From Limanda limanda (lineage: Eukaryota; Chordata; Actinopteri; Pleuronectiformes; Pleuronectidae), in assembly GCF_963576545.1 (NCBI RefSeq), contig NC_083637.1:20518507-20582506 (forward strand): a DNA stretch of 64,000 bases. The letters run 5' to 3'. The notes beneath the pieces were generated by a model. That model made no database searches. It was given only the letters and a program-made list of their open reading frames with translations, and had not been told where the DNA came from. Below, piece after piece: positions 1 through 51,010 of this stretch. The position numbers and the translations under genes are program-made. Each line of letters starts with the position of its first letter. The stretch's first letter is position 1.

Positions 1-539
1 TTGTTGTCCAATTAATATTTTAGCAACACTTTTATAAAGAAAACTCTGCAAAAGCTCAATCAGGAACCTTCTGAATGTCTCATTCATTCACGACAGCCTC
101 TTCTTACCAGCCAATCATCTCGAGAACACAGGGTGGGCGTTTCCTATTCTATGCAACCACACCCACTTTCAACCTTGATGACATCACAAGGAGTCAAAGC
201 CCCAAATTCTCATATTTCTAGCCACTATCAGTGTCTTTTCATGGTTAATTCACCATCAGACAGGGTTACAGTTAAAAAGTCAGCACATTAAGTAAGTTTA
301 CCAACTCATCAAACTTTACCTTCTCTTGCTGACAATGTCTTACTCACCGTTTCTTCCCGTCCTTTCAACATCCACCTCACCACCTGCCTTCAGTTCTCTC
401 CCTCTCCTTTCACCAGTTTTTATAAATATGATCCAGAGCGTGGATTAAAAACAGCATCACACTGCTTCTACCCACACACAATACTCAACCATAAAGAAAG
501 GACAAAGATATAGACACATGCCAAACACCTTTTTCCAGT
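1..539. other. sequence downstream of the tusc3 SFLIK exon; nothing recognised
   Basis: Mixed non-coding sequence with no convincing exon, RNA gene or repeat. The alternative DLDFE-coding exon known from mammals was looked for on the minus strand and not found here. Confidence 0.5.
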
Positions 540-725
540 GTCAGTGGGAATAATTTATTTTTTATTCAGTTTGCAAAGTCGATGATAGCAGTCGATTTAA
601 GAAAAAACAACAACAACTCTAGACTCAATTAGAACCCTGCCTCCTCTTCTTCAAGTATCTTCTTGACTCCTCGTCTCCTGACATTCTGCCTCTTCATCAC
701 CCGCTGACCTCCTCTTGTCGTTTCC
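540..725 (-). other. tusc3: tusc3 3' UTR (SFLIK form), inferred extent
   Basis: The sequence after the TGA stop runs about 170 bases on the minus strand to a pair of AATAAA hexamers. The UTR end near 540 is inferred from the hexamers; the true cleavage site cannot be seen and a longer UTR running out of the window is possible. Confidence 0.5.
554..566 (-). terminator. paired polyadenylation signals AATAAA for tusc3
   Basis: Minus-strand AATAAA occurs at 566-561 and again at 559-554, about 165 bases after the SFLIK stop. A GT-rich stretch (GGTGTTTGG) follows about 30 bases further on, as expected for a downstream element. Hexamers of this kind are common in AT-rich DNA, so the assignment rests on position. 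Confidence 0.5.
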
Positions 726-38372
<37,647 letters not shown>

Positions 38373-39364
38373 CTGAACACACAGACAAGACAAAGTGCAG
38401 AGAGGACAATGTTTACTGTTTGGATTTTCAGATTGAATCAGAAGAGTAATTCTCGTGATTTGAACAATGCTAGGTAACAGCAGAAAAGAAAAAAAAAAAG
38501 CAATCGTTAACTCCGCAGATATCACTAGGATTCTCTACGGTATATGTCAAAATCCTTGACTTGTGTTGCCTGAAATAAAGGCAGTGTTTGAAATTATATA
38601 ACTCCAACTATTCCATGGCCAGTAGAAGCTTTGCTGTACAGTTTATACTTGCAGCTTTAAAAGACCACGGCTGAAATAGCGCAAGGTGTTGCCGGATCCA
38701 AGTTACTAAATCTAAATTTTAATAGGTTTGACTCATGACCTGTACTGACTAATGGTATGCAAAGAATCTGGAATGCAACAAACCTAACCATTATTTACAG
38801 AGAAGGAAACATGACCTGGCAGTCTAGGTGTGTGTGTGCACAGAAAAATGTGTAGCTTTATGTTTGTGTATAAATTGTAGTCTGCTGTTGATTATATCCG
38901 GCCCAGCTTAGCTAAAAGGTCACTACAGAGTCAGCACAAGAACACAACACTAAAGGTAAATAACACACAGGAGACATGTGTACACACATCATCTGGGGCC
39001 TTTGCAAGGACTCTAAAGCTGAAATGCTAATTATGGCCACATAAAGGGGCACGGTAATGACTCAGTGTTGCTAGTTGTGTATTCGTGCTGATACACAAAG
39101 TGTCCTTGTACTGTGTGTATCCCTGCCTGTGTGTCTGCATGATTGTGTTTGATTTCTCAGCAGGACACTGCTTAGTTCCCACCAGCATCAGCTTTGCCAA
39201 AACTTAAGCACCGAACCGACGGCTGATGAAATATTGAAAACTGCTGATGAAACACTTGTTTCCCAAACTCTGCTGATCAAACTGTACGGAAGGAAAAAAA
39301 TATGTCCGACAAGCTTATATAAATTTACAGTATTAAACTTTTGAGACAAATATGAGTCTACTTC

Positions 39365-39372
39365 CCTCTTTA
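39365..39372. repeat. 8-bp target site duplication, left (CCTCTTTA)
   Basis: Matches CCTCTTGA at 39991-39998 at seven of eight positions. Confidence 0.8.
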
Positions 39373-39990
39373 TAGGTCTGGCTGATAAAACGATAGCGAT
39401 AATTATCACAATGTAACTTTTCCTCGATAGAAATATAAGACATGTCTATATAACTTCGATAGAACTTATTCCATCCATGTTGTGACAGACAACACAAACA
39501 GCCAATGATAATGAGAATAGCGCGGCACCAATCATGTGGCTGGTATAGAGTTACAGCAAAGTCATGTTAGGTTGACGGGCACCGCACAGAGTTTAGGAGC
39601 AGCAGCACACGTCCTCACGTTACGGATGCTTCATAAAGGTAGACGACTCTGCGTCGATGCAGAGACAGACACAAAACATGTTTTTAACGGTCCAGTCGTC
39701 CTGTGTGTGTCACAGTCTCTGTCGGAGTCTGCTTCCTCCCCACTCCTCCACTGACCTGCGCTAATGTTACACTTTACCAATAAACACTATCACTGATCAG
39801 ATTAGGACACGTAGCGGACTGATGTTTACTTTGAAAAAACATCACAGAAGAAGAGTCAGCAGAGTTGTTGACCTGCACAGAGTAATGTGCCTCAGTGCAG
39901 TGGCGCTGATTTGAAATATATCGCAATATATTTCGACTGATGTCATAAGAATTATCGGGATAAGATTTGTTTCCATATCGCCCAGCCCTA
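39373..39990. mobile_element. non-autonomous hAT element (618 bp)
   Basis: The right end reads CATATCGCCCAGCCCTA, that is TAGGGCTGGGCGATATG on the other strand, a familiar fish hAT terminus. The left end, TAGGTCTGGCTGATAAAACG, is a diverged copy. Flanks CCTCTTTA and CCTCTTGA form an 8-bp duplication with one change. Internal CGATA motifs recur near both ends. No transposase frame remains. Confidence 0.85.
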
Positions 39991-39998
39991 CCTCTTGA
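39991..39998. repeat. 8-bp target site duplication, right (CCTCTTGA)
   Basis: Pairs with 39365-39372. Confidence 0.8.
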
Positions 39999-42374
39999 GA
40001 AGCATCTTTAGTACATAAAGATGCTACTGATGAATGTCAATTTCTTCTCTTTTCTTAACTCATGTGGGGAATGTGTAATTTAAGTACATGTTTATTGTAC
40101 TTTATGCATTGATAAAAATCATTCTGCTCATAGTTTACATCAAGTAGTAACTGGGGCTCGGCATTTTAGATTTTTGTAATTATTTTTAAGATGAATGGTG
40201 ATATAGGATATATATTTCAGAATTTTATACAAGAACAGCTTCAAGTGGTAGTTCACCAAAAAATGGAATATACTCACCACTCTTCCAATAGAGGGGTGGC
40301 TGAAGTGTTTGAGTCCACTAAACACTTCTTGAGTCTCAAAATAAAAAAATATAAAGGCGGCTTGAAGCTGAATTTGCTCTATTTTTATCAGGATAACATA
40401 ACCAACAAAGCTGTGCCCATTTAATTGTTTACTTCTAAATGGATTACTATAAAGTATTTCCCATCAGAGCCAGTTGAGAGTGCTGACCTCTTGACAAGGT
40501 TACAACAGTCTCTGTGCTTCTCACCCTCTGCTGACAACCAGCATACGCATGCAGCAGAGAGATATTTTGGGCTTTGTTGTAGCAGTACTCTTTCAAAAAT
40601 TCCTTTTCCAATCTACAAGCAATTTATTCTACGATAGTATGAGCATTTCAAGCTACTTTGTGTACCGTGTCTTTCCATTTCTTCCTCCCCTTCCATCTTT
40701 ATACCTAGTAGTTCACGAGTATGGGATCAAGTAGACAGTAGCTAAATTATTTAGCACTGCACCTCACTCCTGCTGCTAATCGAGCAAGAAATATATCTCT
40801 CTCTCATAAGCATGCACAGCACACACATACACACACTCATACTCACACATGCAGAAAAAGCAGCAAAGAGAGACAGTAAGACACGTGTTAATCCTGTATT
40901 AGTTGTTCACTTCAGACAACACACTCCAGCACCAATGAGCCATGTAAAGTACGATGAGGAAAGTTCACCAAGAAACTGACTAAACAAGTACAACACGGCA
41001 CCACAACCACACACAACTGGGACTGCCAATCGCAGAAGGTATATTGTTTTCCTGTGCACCTTTGTCTTTAATTTATCTGTAAAGTTTTTGCTCGTGTGCA
41101 TTCAGCCAGAAAAGGAGAGCTGTCAGTCCTGGATGCCAATCATGCTGGCAGTAATGATGCACCGGCTTACTCACATTCTGCAAGAGCACACGCACACGCA
41201 CACGCACACACACGGACACACACACACAACTGAGCTGTAAATATACCAAAATATACTTGCGAGGGAAGTGTAAGCGATGTTAAAGGTGCTGAAAAACAGT
41301 GGAGAGGAGGGCAGCTGACGAGGAGAAGCTGTAATATACTGTAGCGCATGTTTTTAGGCATAAGTAGTTGTTTGGAAAGTCTAAATATAACCTGTCCTAC
41401 CAACAGTGTTTAATAAAACTAATAAGCTGAAAACTAAACAGACAAACACACTACGGTTGGGCCATCGTCCTTGTTACTACATTTAATCGTCCTTAAAAGG
41501 GTTTGGTTCGTCCCTGTTAACCTGGAGGAGTCTCTGAACACTGAAAGTAAATAAATCCATGATGTGTGAGTCTCGAAGTGTGGAGTTTTTAAATGAAGGG
41601 GTGAATTCTGTCAAACAGCCCAGAATGACATCGGTCACGGATGGTGAGCTCCTGCAAAATATTAAGTGTCAGAAAATAATGGTGAGAATGAGTAATTCAG
41701 TCATTTGACAACACTGGCCTCTAGGAATGTGAGCTGTCTACACACATGTGACCGTACAAACATTCTTCAAGGTGCCAAATGCTGGTTCATTGTCAAAAAA
41801 ATAACTAAGGGAGAATGGAAAAAAGATTGAGTTCAAATCTATTCACTGTAAGTTTTGTTTAAGCCCTTCAGAAACCTTAAAACACTTTTTACATCCATGT
41901 ATTCAGTTTATACTTACAACAGGTAAAGATGGTAAAAGTGTTGCTCTTGTATAACAAACATATTAACACCGAAGCTGAAAAGAAAACACCTTGTGCTAAA
42001 AGAGGAGCTCATTAAAAACTAAATGCTTGCCACTAACCATGATGGATTCAAATAATATGCCTGGTTCAGCTGAGGTACTTACGTCAACTATCTAAGAGTT
42101 CACGGTCAAATCTATTTCCTGTATTAAGACGGAATGAGGCCTGTAATCTGCAAAGTAGTTAAAACTCTCATAAAGAGCACTTTCTGCACAGAGCTCTTTG
42201 AATATCCTATGTTAGACTCCCTCACATCAGTGTTATGACTCCCTGCTTCATCTGATCCACATACACAAACATGTACAATACATAAGCTCTCCAAACAGCC
42301 TGGGACCATTAAAGGATTTATTTTCTACCCCAGTGAGCACAGAGGGCACTAAAATGAATCACATCTACACTGAG

Positions 42375-42680
42375 TGAGTAAAGCCATTTTCAGACATGAC
42401 CTCTGGGTAAAATCCGGAGAATGGAGTTTATCCGTAGTCTCCCTTTCACACATGCACAACATTTTTGCGTCTGTCCTGTGTTAAAAACGCCATCGACAGG
42501 CCAACTTGCTTGTGGTGAATCCAGAGGGGGATCCCCTGCTGTGTTCTCAAAAGGACTTCTCCTTGATTTCTACAGACCTCATACTAGAACATCAGAGAAA
42601 GTCACACATGCACCTCCTCCAGGGAAAATACTGAGGATCAGCAGATACCAGTGCACGTCAGAACGCAGCTTCAGATGCAC
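42375..42680 (+). repeat. possible DNA-transposon-derived repeat
   Basis: The block beginning AAGCCATTTTCAGACATGAC and continuing through CTCCGGAGAATGG-like sequence to GTGCACGTCAGAACGCAGC looks like a fish dispersed repeat, but I see no matching terminal inverted repeat. Confidence 0.3.
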
Positions 42681-43184
42681 AATTGGTCTGCAGATATTCT
42701 GCTTTATTAGTCTAGGAATGTCCTGACCTCTCGTTCTAACACACACTCAGTTTGGCCATGGAGTAGGCAGCAGGCTGTATCAGTAGCTCAGAACTTCGGT
42801 GTAATTGTCTCTCTAGTTACTTGTTTATTTTTTTCTTCTTCTTTTCTCATTATATTAATGTTTCTACTATCCATTAAAAGTATGTTTTTCTTTTCCAATT
42901 ATCTGCTTTTCAGCTGCTCCCTGTTATTTCGACATTTCTTGCAACACAAAGTCTGTGCAGTGAGCTGAGAGCCCGATTGTGAAGCTAAATAAAGAATAAG
43001 TGAACAGTGAATTTTACCTAAAAAAAAAATATAAAAATAGCAGCAGTGTCGAAAGGGAATATGATGAGATGCACAGATGTAAAATAGGAAACCTAAAAAG
43101 GAAGATACATGGAGAGTAGTGCAGGAATGACTCAAGTCCTGATGACCTCACAGTTAGAGGCTATAGGGGACATCGGAGAAGTTC

Positions 43185-43440
43185 TTCAGCCAAACAGTTA
43201 GTCATGCATAGAGTCACTACACCCGACGGCCAGTCAGCCCGAGAGCTGTCACACCAAAGGTCAGTCGCCCGGCTAGATGTGTAACCAATAAGCCACATAA
43301 TTATTTATCCAGTGAGCGAATCAGCTCAACAGCATATCAATGAGTTGACGTCAGTCATGCACTCAAAGATTCAGTCAGTGCATTAGGGAGGCAGTCAGGT
43401 GGTGACTCTGTCAATCAGCTAAGTTATTGCGTCAAATAAT
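43185..43440. repeat. degenerate CAGTCA-type simple repeat
   Basis: CAGTTAGTCATGC, GGCCAGTCAGCC, GTCAGTCGCC, GTCAGTCATGC, TTCAGTCAGTGC and GGCAGTCAGG recur with irregular spacing, as in a decayed minisatellite or (CAGT)n array. Confidence 0.45.
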
Positions 43441-43967
43441 GAGTGAGCAGAGTATTTTAAGAGCTGACCGACACTCAACATGCCAGAGAGGACAGACAGG
43501 TCACTTCCTGACACCTCCCACTCGCTCTCTTTAATTCATTCATTTTCAACTTTCTGTCCCTTCTGAGAATTACAGTTTACTCAGCTGAAAATAAATAATC
43601 TCTGCAACATGCAAAACTATTTCTAATCGGAAGCGTATTAGTTTGATAAACCAACCCTTAAACAGTAAAAAGAGTATAGGGACGGACGATGGAGAGGACC
43701 CCTTAAAATCAGGGTTCATACACATTTTGACCAATGGATTTCCATGACTTTTCCATGACTTTTCCACGACTTTAAACCAAATTTCCATGACCGAACATTG
43801 CGTGAAATCTCGGTCTATACGCGAAAAAGTGACAAAATGTAGTATTCAAACTAACAATGAGAATTCCAAGGCATACAGTAAACCTTAAATGACACAAACC
43901 AAAGTATGCCTGCTTATATTTTGAGCATATTTCTTTAAAAATGTATGAATTATTTAAAACTCAGCGT

Positions 43968-43975
43968 AAATGAAC
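43968..43975. repeat. 8-bp target site duplication, left (AAATGAAC)
   Basis: Matches AAACGAAC at 44585-44592 except for one T/C change. Confidence 0.85.
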
Positions 43976-44584
43976 TAGGGATGGGCATTCGATTAAATTG
44001 TCTTAATCGATCGTCGGAAGAATTAACGATCGATTTTTCGATTAATCATTCATATTTTTATATTAAAATTCACTATTTATAGCCTATATTAAAATGCAGT
44101 GAAAATAGAAAAAACAGCGCGTTTCCTCATTGAGATCTTTATTACAAGATTAACAACTCTTGTTGCAGTTAAACAGGATCCGTTCAATGTTACACTTGTA
44201 AATAAGCGCTGCTGTCCTCCTAAGCCACGCTGAGAGAGCAGCTAGCCGCTGAGAGCTAGCTCGATCTGACGGCTCTCGACCTCTCAGTCCGGTCGTTGTA
44301 ACGCCCTCACTCCCGGAACCCCTCATCCAGACCCGGGTCTGTCCGGGTTACCCTCCGCGTGGACTGAGGGTCCGTGTGCGGACATGAAGCCGAGCAGCAG
44401 AGGCTTAGCTCCGGGCTGCTTCCTCCAGCTGCTAACAGACACGCTGTGCTGCGTTCAGGGCAACTCGGATATTCCGACCTCCTGCCACATAGCGAACATG
44501 CAATAGTTTATCGATGAAAACATGTCATCAATGAAATTCTTAATGATCAATTAATCAATAGTCGAGTATTTATGCCCATCCCTA
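43976..44584 (-). mobile_element. non-autonomous hAT element (609 bp), same family as 28112
   Basis: Terminal TAGGGATGGGCAT and ATGCCCATCCCTA are identical to those of the 28112 element. Its left 130 bp are the reverse complement of the right end of that element (shared ATAGCCTATA and ATTCACTATTTATAG), so it lies in the opposite orientation. The interior (44200-44470) is GC-rich, differs from the other copy and has no transposase frame. Confidence 0.93.
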
Positions 44585-44592
44585 AAACGAAC
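44585..44592. repeat. 8-bp target site duplication, right (AAACGAAC)
   Basis: Pairs with 43968-43975. Confidence 0.85.
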
Positions 44593-45387
44593 GACATGAA
44601 AATAAGAATATAACAAATTTCCATGACTTTTCCAAAACTTTTGGGAAATTATTTTTTTCCATGACTTTTCCAGGCCTGGAAAAACACATTTTAAAATTCC
44701 ATGACTTTTCCAGGTTTTCCATGACCGTACGAACCCTGTAAAATAGTGAGATTTGTCCTGGAGACACAAAGTTGATGGGATTTATTTCATGGCCACTACA
44801 TATGATGACTGAACTGCTCGAAATTCCATTAAATTCAAGCTGTTTTGAGTGGGAGAGCTTGACCTCTCAGTTTAAATTATATGGTTTGCACATTGAAGAA
44901 AGCCCCGCTGTTGTAAACCTATATTGTTGCAACATTTAAATGATGTACATTAGTTTGATTTTCATACCTGTATAACAGAAAACAGCACTCTCGTCAAGAA
45001 CCCGAAAAAACATAGACAGAGGAAGTGCTGAGGGTCTGGTTTTTATGACTAGGTAGTTATCAATATGAGGGCATTAGATTCACCATTATAGTAGCACAGT
45101 GGAGCACTTTTAAGTGTCTTGTAGTTACTGGGGACGGTCTAGATTTACCCAGCCAGCGAAGGGTTTGATCTGTGAACCCTCATCTTGTCAAGCTAGTATT
45201 TGTTCAACCCCAAATCCCTTGCTCCGAGCAGCCTAAACAGAGGTCTATTGTAAGGGAATGGGTCTCGGCTTTGGCCATCAGGCTCCTTTACAGTTTCCTC
45301 TGATTCACCCATTGAAAGGGGGATTACTGGAAATTGGCTTCGTGTAACAAGGAACAAAGAGTCATCCACTATCACTCTCTCTTTTTC

Positions 45388-45676
<289 letters not shown>

Positions 45677-48085
45677 AAAGAGAGAGAGAAGTACTGCCCT
45701 TTGTAAAAACCAACAAAAACTTGCGGCAAGTCTATTTCTGGTGTCCTTATGATGACTTAAGGGCTTTCTGTGTTGAGCTAAACTGAAAATAATTAAAACA
45801 CAGAGACACACACACACATGCAAAAAGAAAGTATAGAAGCGTTTAGAACAAAGGAGAGGGTAAGAGAAAAGGCAATATTTCTCAGAAATTTCATGTTTTT
45901 TCAACTTTATTCCTGTGTTTAAATTAAATAACAAATGTAGGGGCAGAAGGTTACTGAGAGGTTTATGACATAGAGGGCGAGAGGATTTGATTAAGCAGAA
46001 AGCAGAGACAGGAGATGCATTGAAAGCATTATGTGAAATCCTGTGAGTAAAGGGACAAAGGGAAGAGTTATTACAGTGAGATATAAAAACATATACCATC
46101 ACAAATTTTGACAGTGTTTCTGTGTGAGTCAGTTTGTCTGTCAGCGTTATTGTTTCCTTCTCTCACCTCTATTGAATCAATCAAACATGCTTTCATTGTG
46201 TCAGTTCCACGTTTGTCAGCCCATAATCTGTGATTCCCAGAAACACCAAGACTTGTCAGTGGAAGGTGGGTGGGCAGGATTTGTCAGCTTATCGGCCTAA
46301 TAACAATTATTTGAAATATATGCATTTTCCCCTGCCTTTGTCCATGCATCTTCCTGTCTGTCACCCTTCAGTGATTTTATTTGTATATCTTTCCCCAATT
46401 AGTACCAGCCTCTGTGTCTGTCTCCATGATGCTTACAGAACATCTGAAGATTGTTTTTTATTTTTTCGCTTATAGATTACAGCTTCTCTCCAAACCTCCC
46501 AGACACAAGGTGTGACATTTTAAATCTTCTGTCATCTCCTTTCCGTGAGGAGCTTGTCAAATATCTTCTGTGTATTTTTGTTGTTTAGGCTATATATGAG
46601 TTTAAACAACCAACTTTTAAACTTCAAAATACCAGTTATAGGGGGGGATACGTCTATAAAAAGTGAATTTGATAAAATAGTAAAAAGCATTTGTGTGGAT
46701 GACTGGGCTGAAATTTCATGGAGTGGACACCAAATTACAATACAACACAATTAAGACAACAAGTTTAGAAATTACAATGAAGATATGTGTTCACCCTTTT
46801 AAGACATTGGTTTATTTTGTTTGTTTGTCAGCAGGATAACACAACTTATTGGACATGGTCCAAGAAAGGACCTTATAAAATGTATCTGTACATCTTGAGT
46901 AAGACATTTGTGATTGTGGGTACGAGGTGAGAAAATTGTTTAACGCCAAATTCAAAAACACATAGAAGAAAACAGTACAGTAAGAAGAACAATGCGTTGT
47001 GTTGTGTGGCCACGCAGACAACAAGCGAACCGGTTGGCTTCGTCATTTGAAACGTCCACAAAAGTGTGAGTGTGATTTATTTGCTTGCAATTAATATGTC
47101 AAAATGTAGGAGCAGAATGCTGAGGCTAATTGTTTAGTCACTCTGCTTGACCTGGACTCACCTCTTCTTCCCCCTTTATTTGTCTTTTCTATGTGTTTGC
47201 AGATATAATTTCTCTGGGGAAAGCACAGAGCTCGGATTGGGTTTATGGGGCATCAGTGCAGTTTGATTTTGTTATAAAGGCATCCCAATAAAAACTGGGG
47301 ACGGACACGAAGGGCAGGAGTTCAATCCTACTGTAAAAACAATAGGGGCTTAACGCAAGCACTCGGGGAGCATATGGTCACTATACTGTTTCCCGCAACA
47401 ATGCCAAAAAGGAGGAGAAGAAAATAAATGAAAATATGTGGGGGAAACGGGATGAGTAAGGCAGAAGAAAGCAAGAAAAGCACCAGAGCAAGTTAAAACT
47501 AAGCAAGACAGAGAAAGAGAACTCAATTAAGAAAGAAAAAAGAAGAGAAATCTGCAGTTTCATTAAGAATAAAGCCAAATTAGTACAGACACTAATTAAA
47601 ACAGCAGAATATGGAGATGCAGCCCTATCATGCAGGTAATGTTATTTCTTCAGGTAGGGAATTTTAAAAATACCTAGCAATATTTTATGCTGGTAATACT
47701 AAACACAACTCATCATGACAAGAGCTGCAAATTGGAAAACAATCATGTCAAAAGTGAGTTATGATGTTAAAGATTTAGCAAGCAGCTGCTGGGCAAAGTT
47801 GATATTAGTGTGCAGCAGTTACAGATTTCAAATTTATTTAATACCCTTTAAGCTCCTAATCAGTCCTTAACACCAGGCAGCAGCGAAGCAAAGGTAAGAA
47901 AGTTGGCAAGCCATGCAACGACTTCACATGGCAGAATGGATATGGATATTTATCAGATAACTGACTTGAAATCCAATTTCCAAAACGCTCCTTTATGTGA
48001 TAAATTAGCTGACTATAGGTAAAGGAAAAATCAATAGAGTTCAGGACTCAGACGTGAATCTCACTTGAGTTCAGATTTTAAGTGA

Positions 48086-48176
48086 TGCCCCCCCTTTTAT
48101 ATATAATGGGGGGCAATGGGGGCATATATACATGTATTCTTATTCATGCATATATATAGCATGTATTCTTATTCAG
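48086..48176. repeat. imperfect hairpin and a duplicated 16-mer
   Basis: TGCCCCCCCTTTTATATAT faces ATATAATGGGGGGCA across a very short loop. Just after it, CATGTATTCTTATTCA occurs at about 48131 and again at about 48160. Confidence 0.7.
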
Positions 48177-48439
48177 GTCTGTTATCATCCATTTATACCT
48201 GCGTTTCTCTCTTTATTTAAGTTTCTCTCCTTCACACTGGCTGTCAAACAAGGTCTTCAGTGTGTCACACACTAATATTTCCCTCCATCTGACAACTGCA
48301 CCAACAGCGAAAATTCCAGTTCAAAAGGTTTGTTAATCATTTCTTGGGGTGAAGACTGTACCTCTGTATTGAGGAATTTGTGCATAAAAATAACTGATAT
48401 AATAAATCATAACTTTTTGTATCAGTTCTACAGACTAAC

Positions 48440-49330
48440 TTGTAACATCGGTTGCGCTGGTGCACCCTGCACCCAAACATTTTCACTGCGCCATTTGGCT
48501 CTGCAGTGCAACACTTATTATACCTTATCTGACAGGTAATTTCTTTAGGGCTTGGTTCGATTCCATCTGGTTTGTTTGAATATCGATGTAGTTAAGTAAA
48601 TTTCAGTGTAGAATAATTTTGCCTGAATATGAAAGAAATTTTAGAAAGATGTAAAATTCTCAAAAATGTTAAGGTTGGCCCTTCAGAATAGTCAATGTTG
48701 TGTTTGTGTGTCTGCTCATCAAATTTTCTAATGTGTTTGAATAAGTGTCTTATAAATTCTCCAGTAAATCAAACAAGGTTAAGGTGTTGGTGTGTTTATA
48801 GTTAAAGTGTATAATGAGCGCAGGTCATCAGGAGTGTGGCGGGAGGACTCAGACAGAGACTCTGACACGCGACAAACCAACCACTGCTTCTGCTCAGATC
48901 CTGAAGCAGCGGCGCTAATCGTTTCACAGCATTGGTCCGTAGTGGAAACTCTGTATTCACACTTTCTGTTTCCACTGTTTGAATATATATCACCTTGTTC
49001 ACCTCCTCCTCTCCCTCATCTCTGCTTCATATGTGTCAGTGCGTGAGTGAGTGGGGGGCGGGGCCAGCCAGGAGCCTGTGAGTGTAAACTCCGCAGTGGA
49101 GATGAGAAGAGGAAGCGGAACGACTCGATCAAATACAGTGACACAGCAGCTAAATGTTTGGCGCACCTGTGCTACAAATAAACATTTTAGTGGCACATTA
49201 CAGATTTAAATGGCCACACTCCGGAGGCCTGTAGTAGTATAGTAGTTTTGCAATAATAATAATGTTAATTTCTTGCAAAATGCCACGGTACACCTGGACT
49301 TGACTGGCACACCATTTGGCAACGACTGAC
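48440..49330. repeat. unassigned repeat-like region
   Basis: GCGCTGGTGCACCCTGCACC near 48451 and GGCGCACCTGTGCTAC near 49158 look like paired, decayed ends; 49280-49450 has repeated GGACTTGACT, GACTTAGACTCAGACTTAG and GGACTCAACTTAGACTC motifs. Suggests an old transposon next to a degenerate tandem array, but no clear termini. Confidence 0.35.
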
Positions 49331-50639
49331 TTAGACTCAGACTTAGTAACGGGGACTCAACTTAGACTCTTCCTTGGTGACATGCACTAAAACTAGGACT
49401 CGAACAAAGAGGACTCAAGACTCAACGCTGGCTAAGGTTTTACTACTAACTAGTGTTACTCTAACTGTAATTGAGGTCAAAACAAACCATCACATTGTCG
49501 AAAGCAGCCCTATTTTACTGCCCAAACTAAAAGGAAGACACTGCAGGGCAAAAACAGACTAGAAGAAAAATGTATTTGGACCCAACTTTAATGCGGAGAT
49601 TCTTCAAAAAAGAGAACCCATAAATTGAGTCCTGGAGGTGTGGCAGTAGCAGAAAAGTCATTTCATTCTCACGTAGCTGATTCTTCACAATGTAGGGGGC
49701 ATGATACCATTAAGTCTTACACTGCCTTTTATCCCTTATTCAGCTCCCTCTCACTGTGAAGTGGGCTAAAAGGAAACAATTAATAATACAGATTCTACAT
49801 GTTTAGGGTCGTACTCACACTGGGGCTGTATGCCTGCTTGCATGCTTGTGTACTTGTGCGCATAGTGCTTTTTGTCGGCCTGCATTATGTGCTTGGCTTC
49901 AAATATTTATGTGTGTTTCTGATGAAATGATTCAGGCAGAAAGATTAAAATTTTGTCTTCCACTCGCTTAGCAATTTCAGCAACATGGAGAGGATGTGGG
50001 TGGTCTTGAGGTGTAATTAAGCACCGACGAGAAAACAGAAAATGAGGTTAAGCTTGCTTTGAATCCTTTGAAAACCCAACTTACATAAAATAAGAATGAG
50101 AAATTCCCAAAGGATTTAAATCAAAGGATCTCAAAAACTATGAGTACATTTTCAGAGAAGAGATTAGAAAAAAAGTTATAGACAAATTCAAAGTTCGCAC
50201 CTAGCCCAGTTCAACGCTACAGTCTAAAAAACAAATTGACGGATGCAAGAAGAAACAGAAGTGAAAACAGTCACTTTTCCCTTTTTTAAATTAGTCTTTA
50301 TTTATAAATAAATTATATTACAAAATATATTGTCTCCTCAATATACAAAAAAAAAACCTGAAGTTTTGAAAGAAATATGCCGTACTGCCCACTTTTTTTA
50401 TTAATTACATGCCACTTGATAAAGAGACTTGACACTTGAGAGCTGAAACTTCTGACAAGAGAAGTGACAAATGTTTCCTTTGACATATAATGAAATATGA
50501 GTTTTGAAGGGCGAGCACTAACTCAACACTGTAATATTTTGACTGAGGACTGAGCCTATAAGAGCACTAATCTTTTTTTCCCCTTAAGTAATGACCAAGC
50601 AGCCACTGCTCTCCATCAATCAGGCAGCAAAGTCAGCTT

Positions 50640-51010
50640 TTGGTTTTAGCTTAACTTGGGTCGGGACATGTTCTGCTCATATTCAGGTTCATAATTTCAA
50701 TTTGGGTGATTACTCCAAAAGGTTTACATGCTCTAATGTTCAAAAAACGCATCATGTTCCTCATACTGTCAAACTGCAGCACCTGTTTAAAACACTTGAT
50801 TTTAGCTTGTGCCTCCCTTGGGGAAAAGCCCAGTCTGCTCTGATTGGCCAGGTGATAAACTCTATCGTGATTGGTCTACTACTTCCAGCGCATGTGGGCA
50901 ATGACAGCATCTGCTCTTGCTTTACCTAAATTTGTTTGTTGGGCCTGCTACACTAGCTGCTAGGCATGCTTATGCAAATGCAAGGCATCATGATGTCATG
51001 TGATCACAAT
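50640..51010 (+). mobile_element. dispersed repeat common in percomorph fish
   Basis: The order TATTCAGGTTCATAATTTC, GGTTTACATGCTCTAATGTT, CAAAAAACGCATCATG, CTCATACTGTC, AAAGCCCAGTCTGCTCTGAT, TGGCCAGG and GTGATTGGTC is one I recognise from a high-copy repeat of percomorph genomes. Class not assigned; ends approximate. Confidence 0.6.

Larger units (their letters stand above)
43710..44738. mobile_element. CAGGGTTC-ended repeat, split by a hAT element
   Basis: Ends CAGGGTTCATAC (left) and GTACGAACCCTG (right) are inverted copies. The sequence TAAAAT flanks both sides, a probable 6-bp duplication. The body is built of repeated CCATGACTTTTCCA motifs in both halves. Without the 609-bp hAT (and its duplication) it is about 412 bp. 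I recognise it as a common fish repeat but cannot assign its superfamily. Confidence 0.8.

Noticed and set aside
571..588. Minus-strand codons ATC GAC TTT GCA AAC TGA as the alternative DLDFE ending
   Set aside because: The peptide would read IDFAN, not DLDFE, and no AG acceptor in the right phase precedes it; it lies in the presumed 3' UTR.
44200..44470. GC-rich block as a candidate CpG island or tusc3 exon 1
   Set aside because: It lies between the inverted ends of a hAT element and contains no signal-peptide frame followed by a GT donor.
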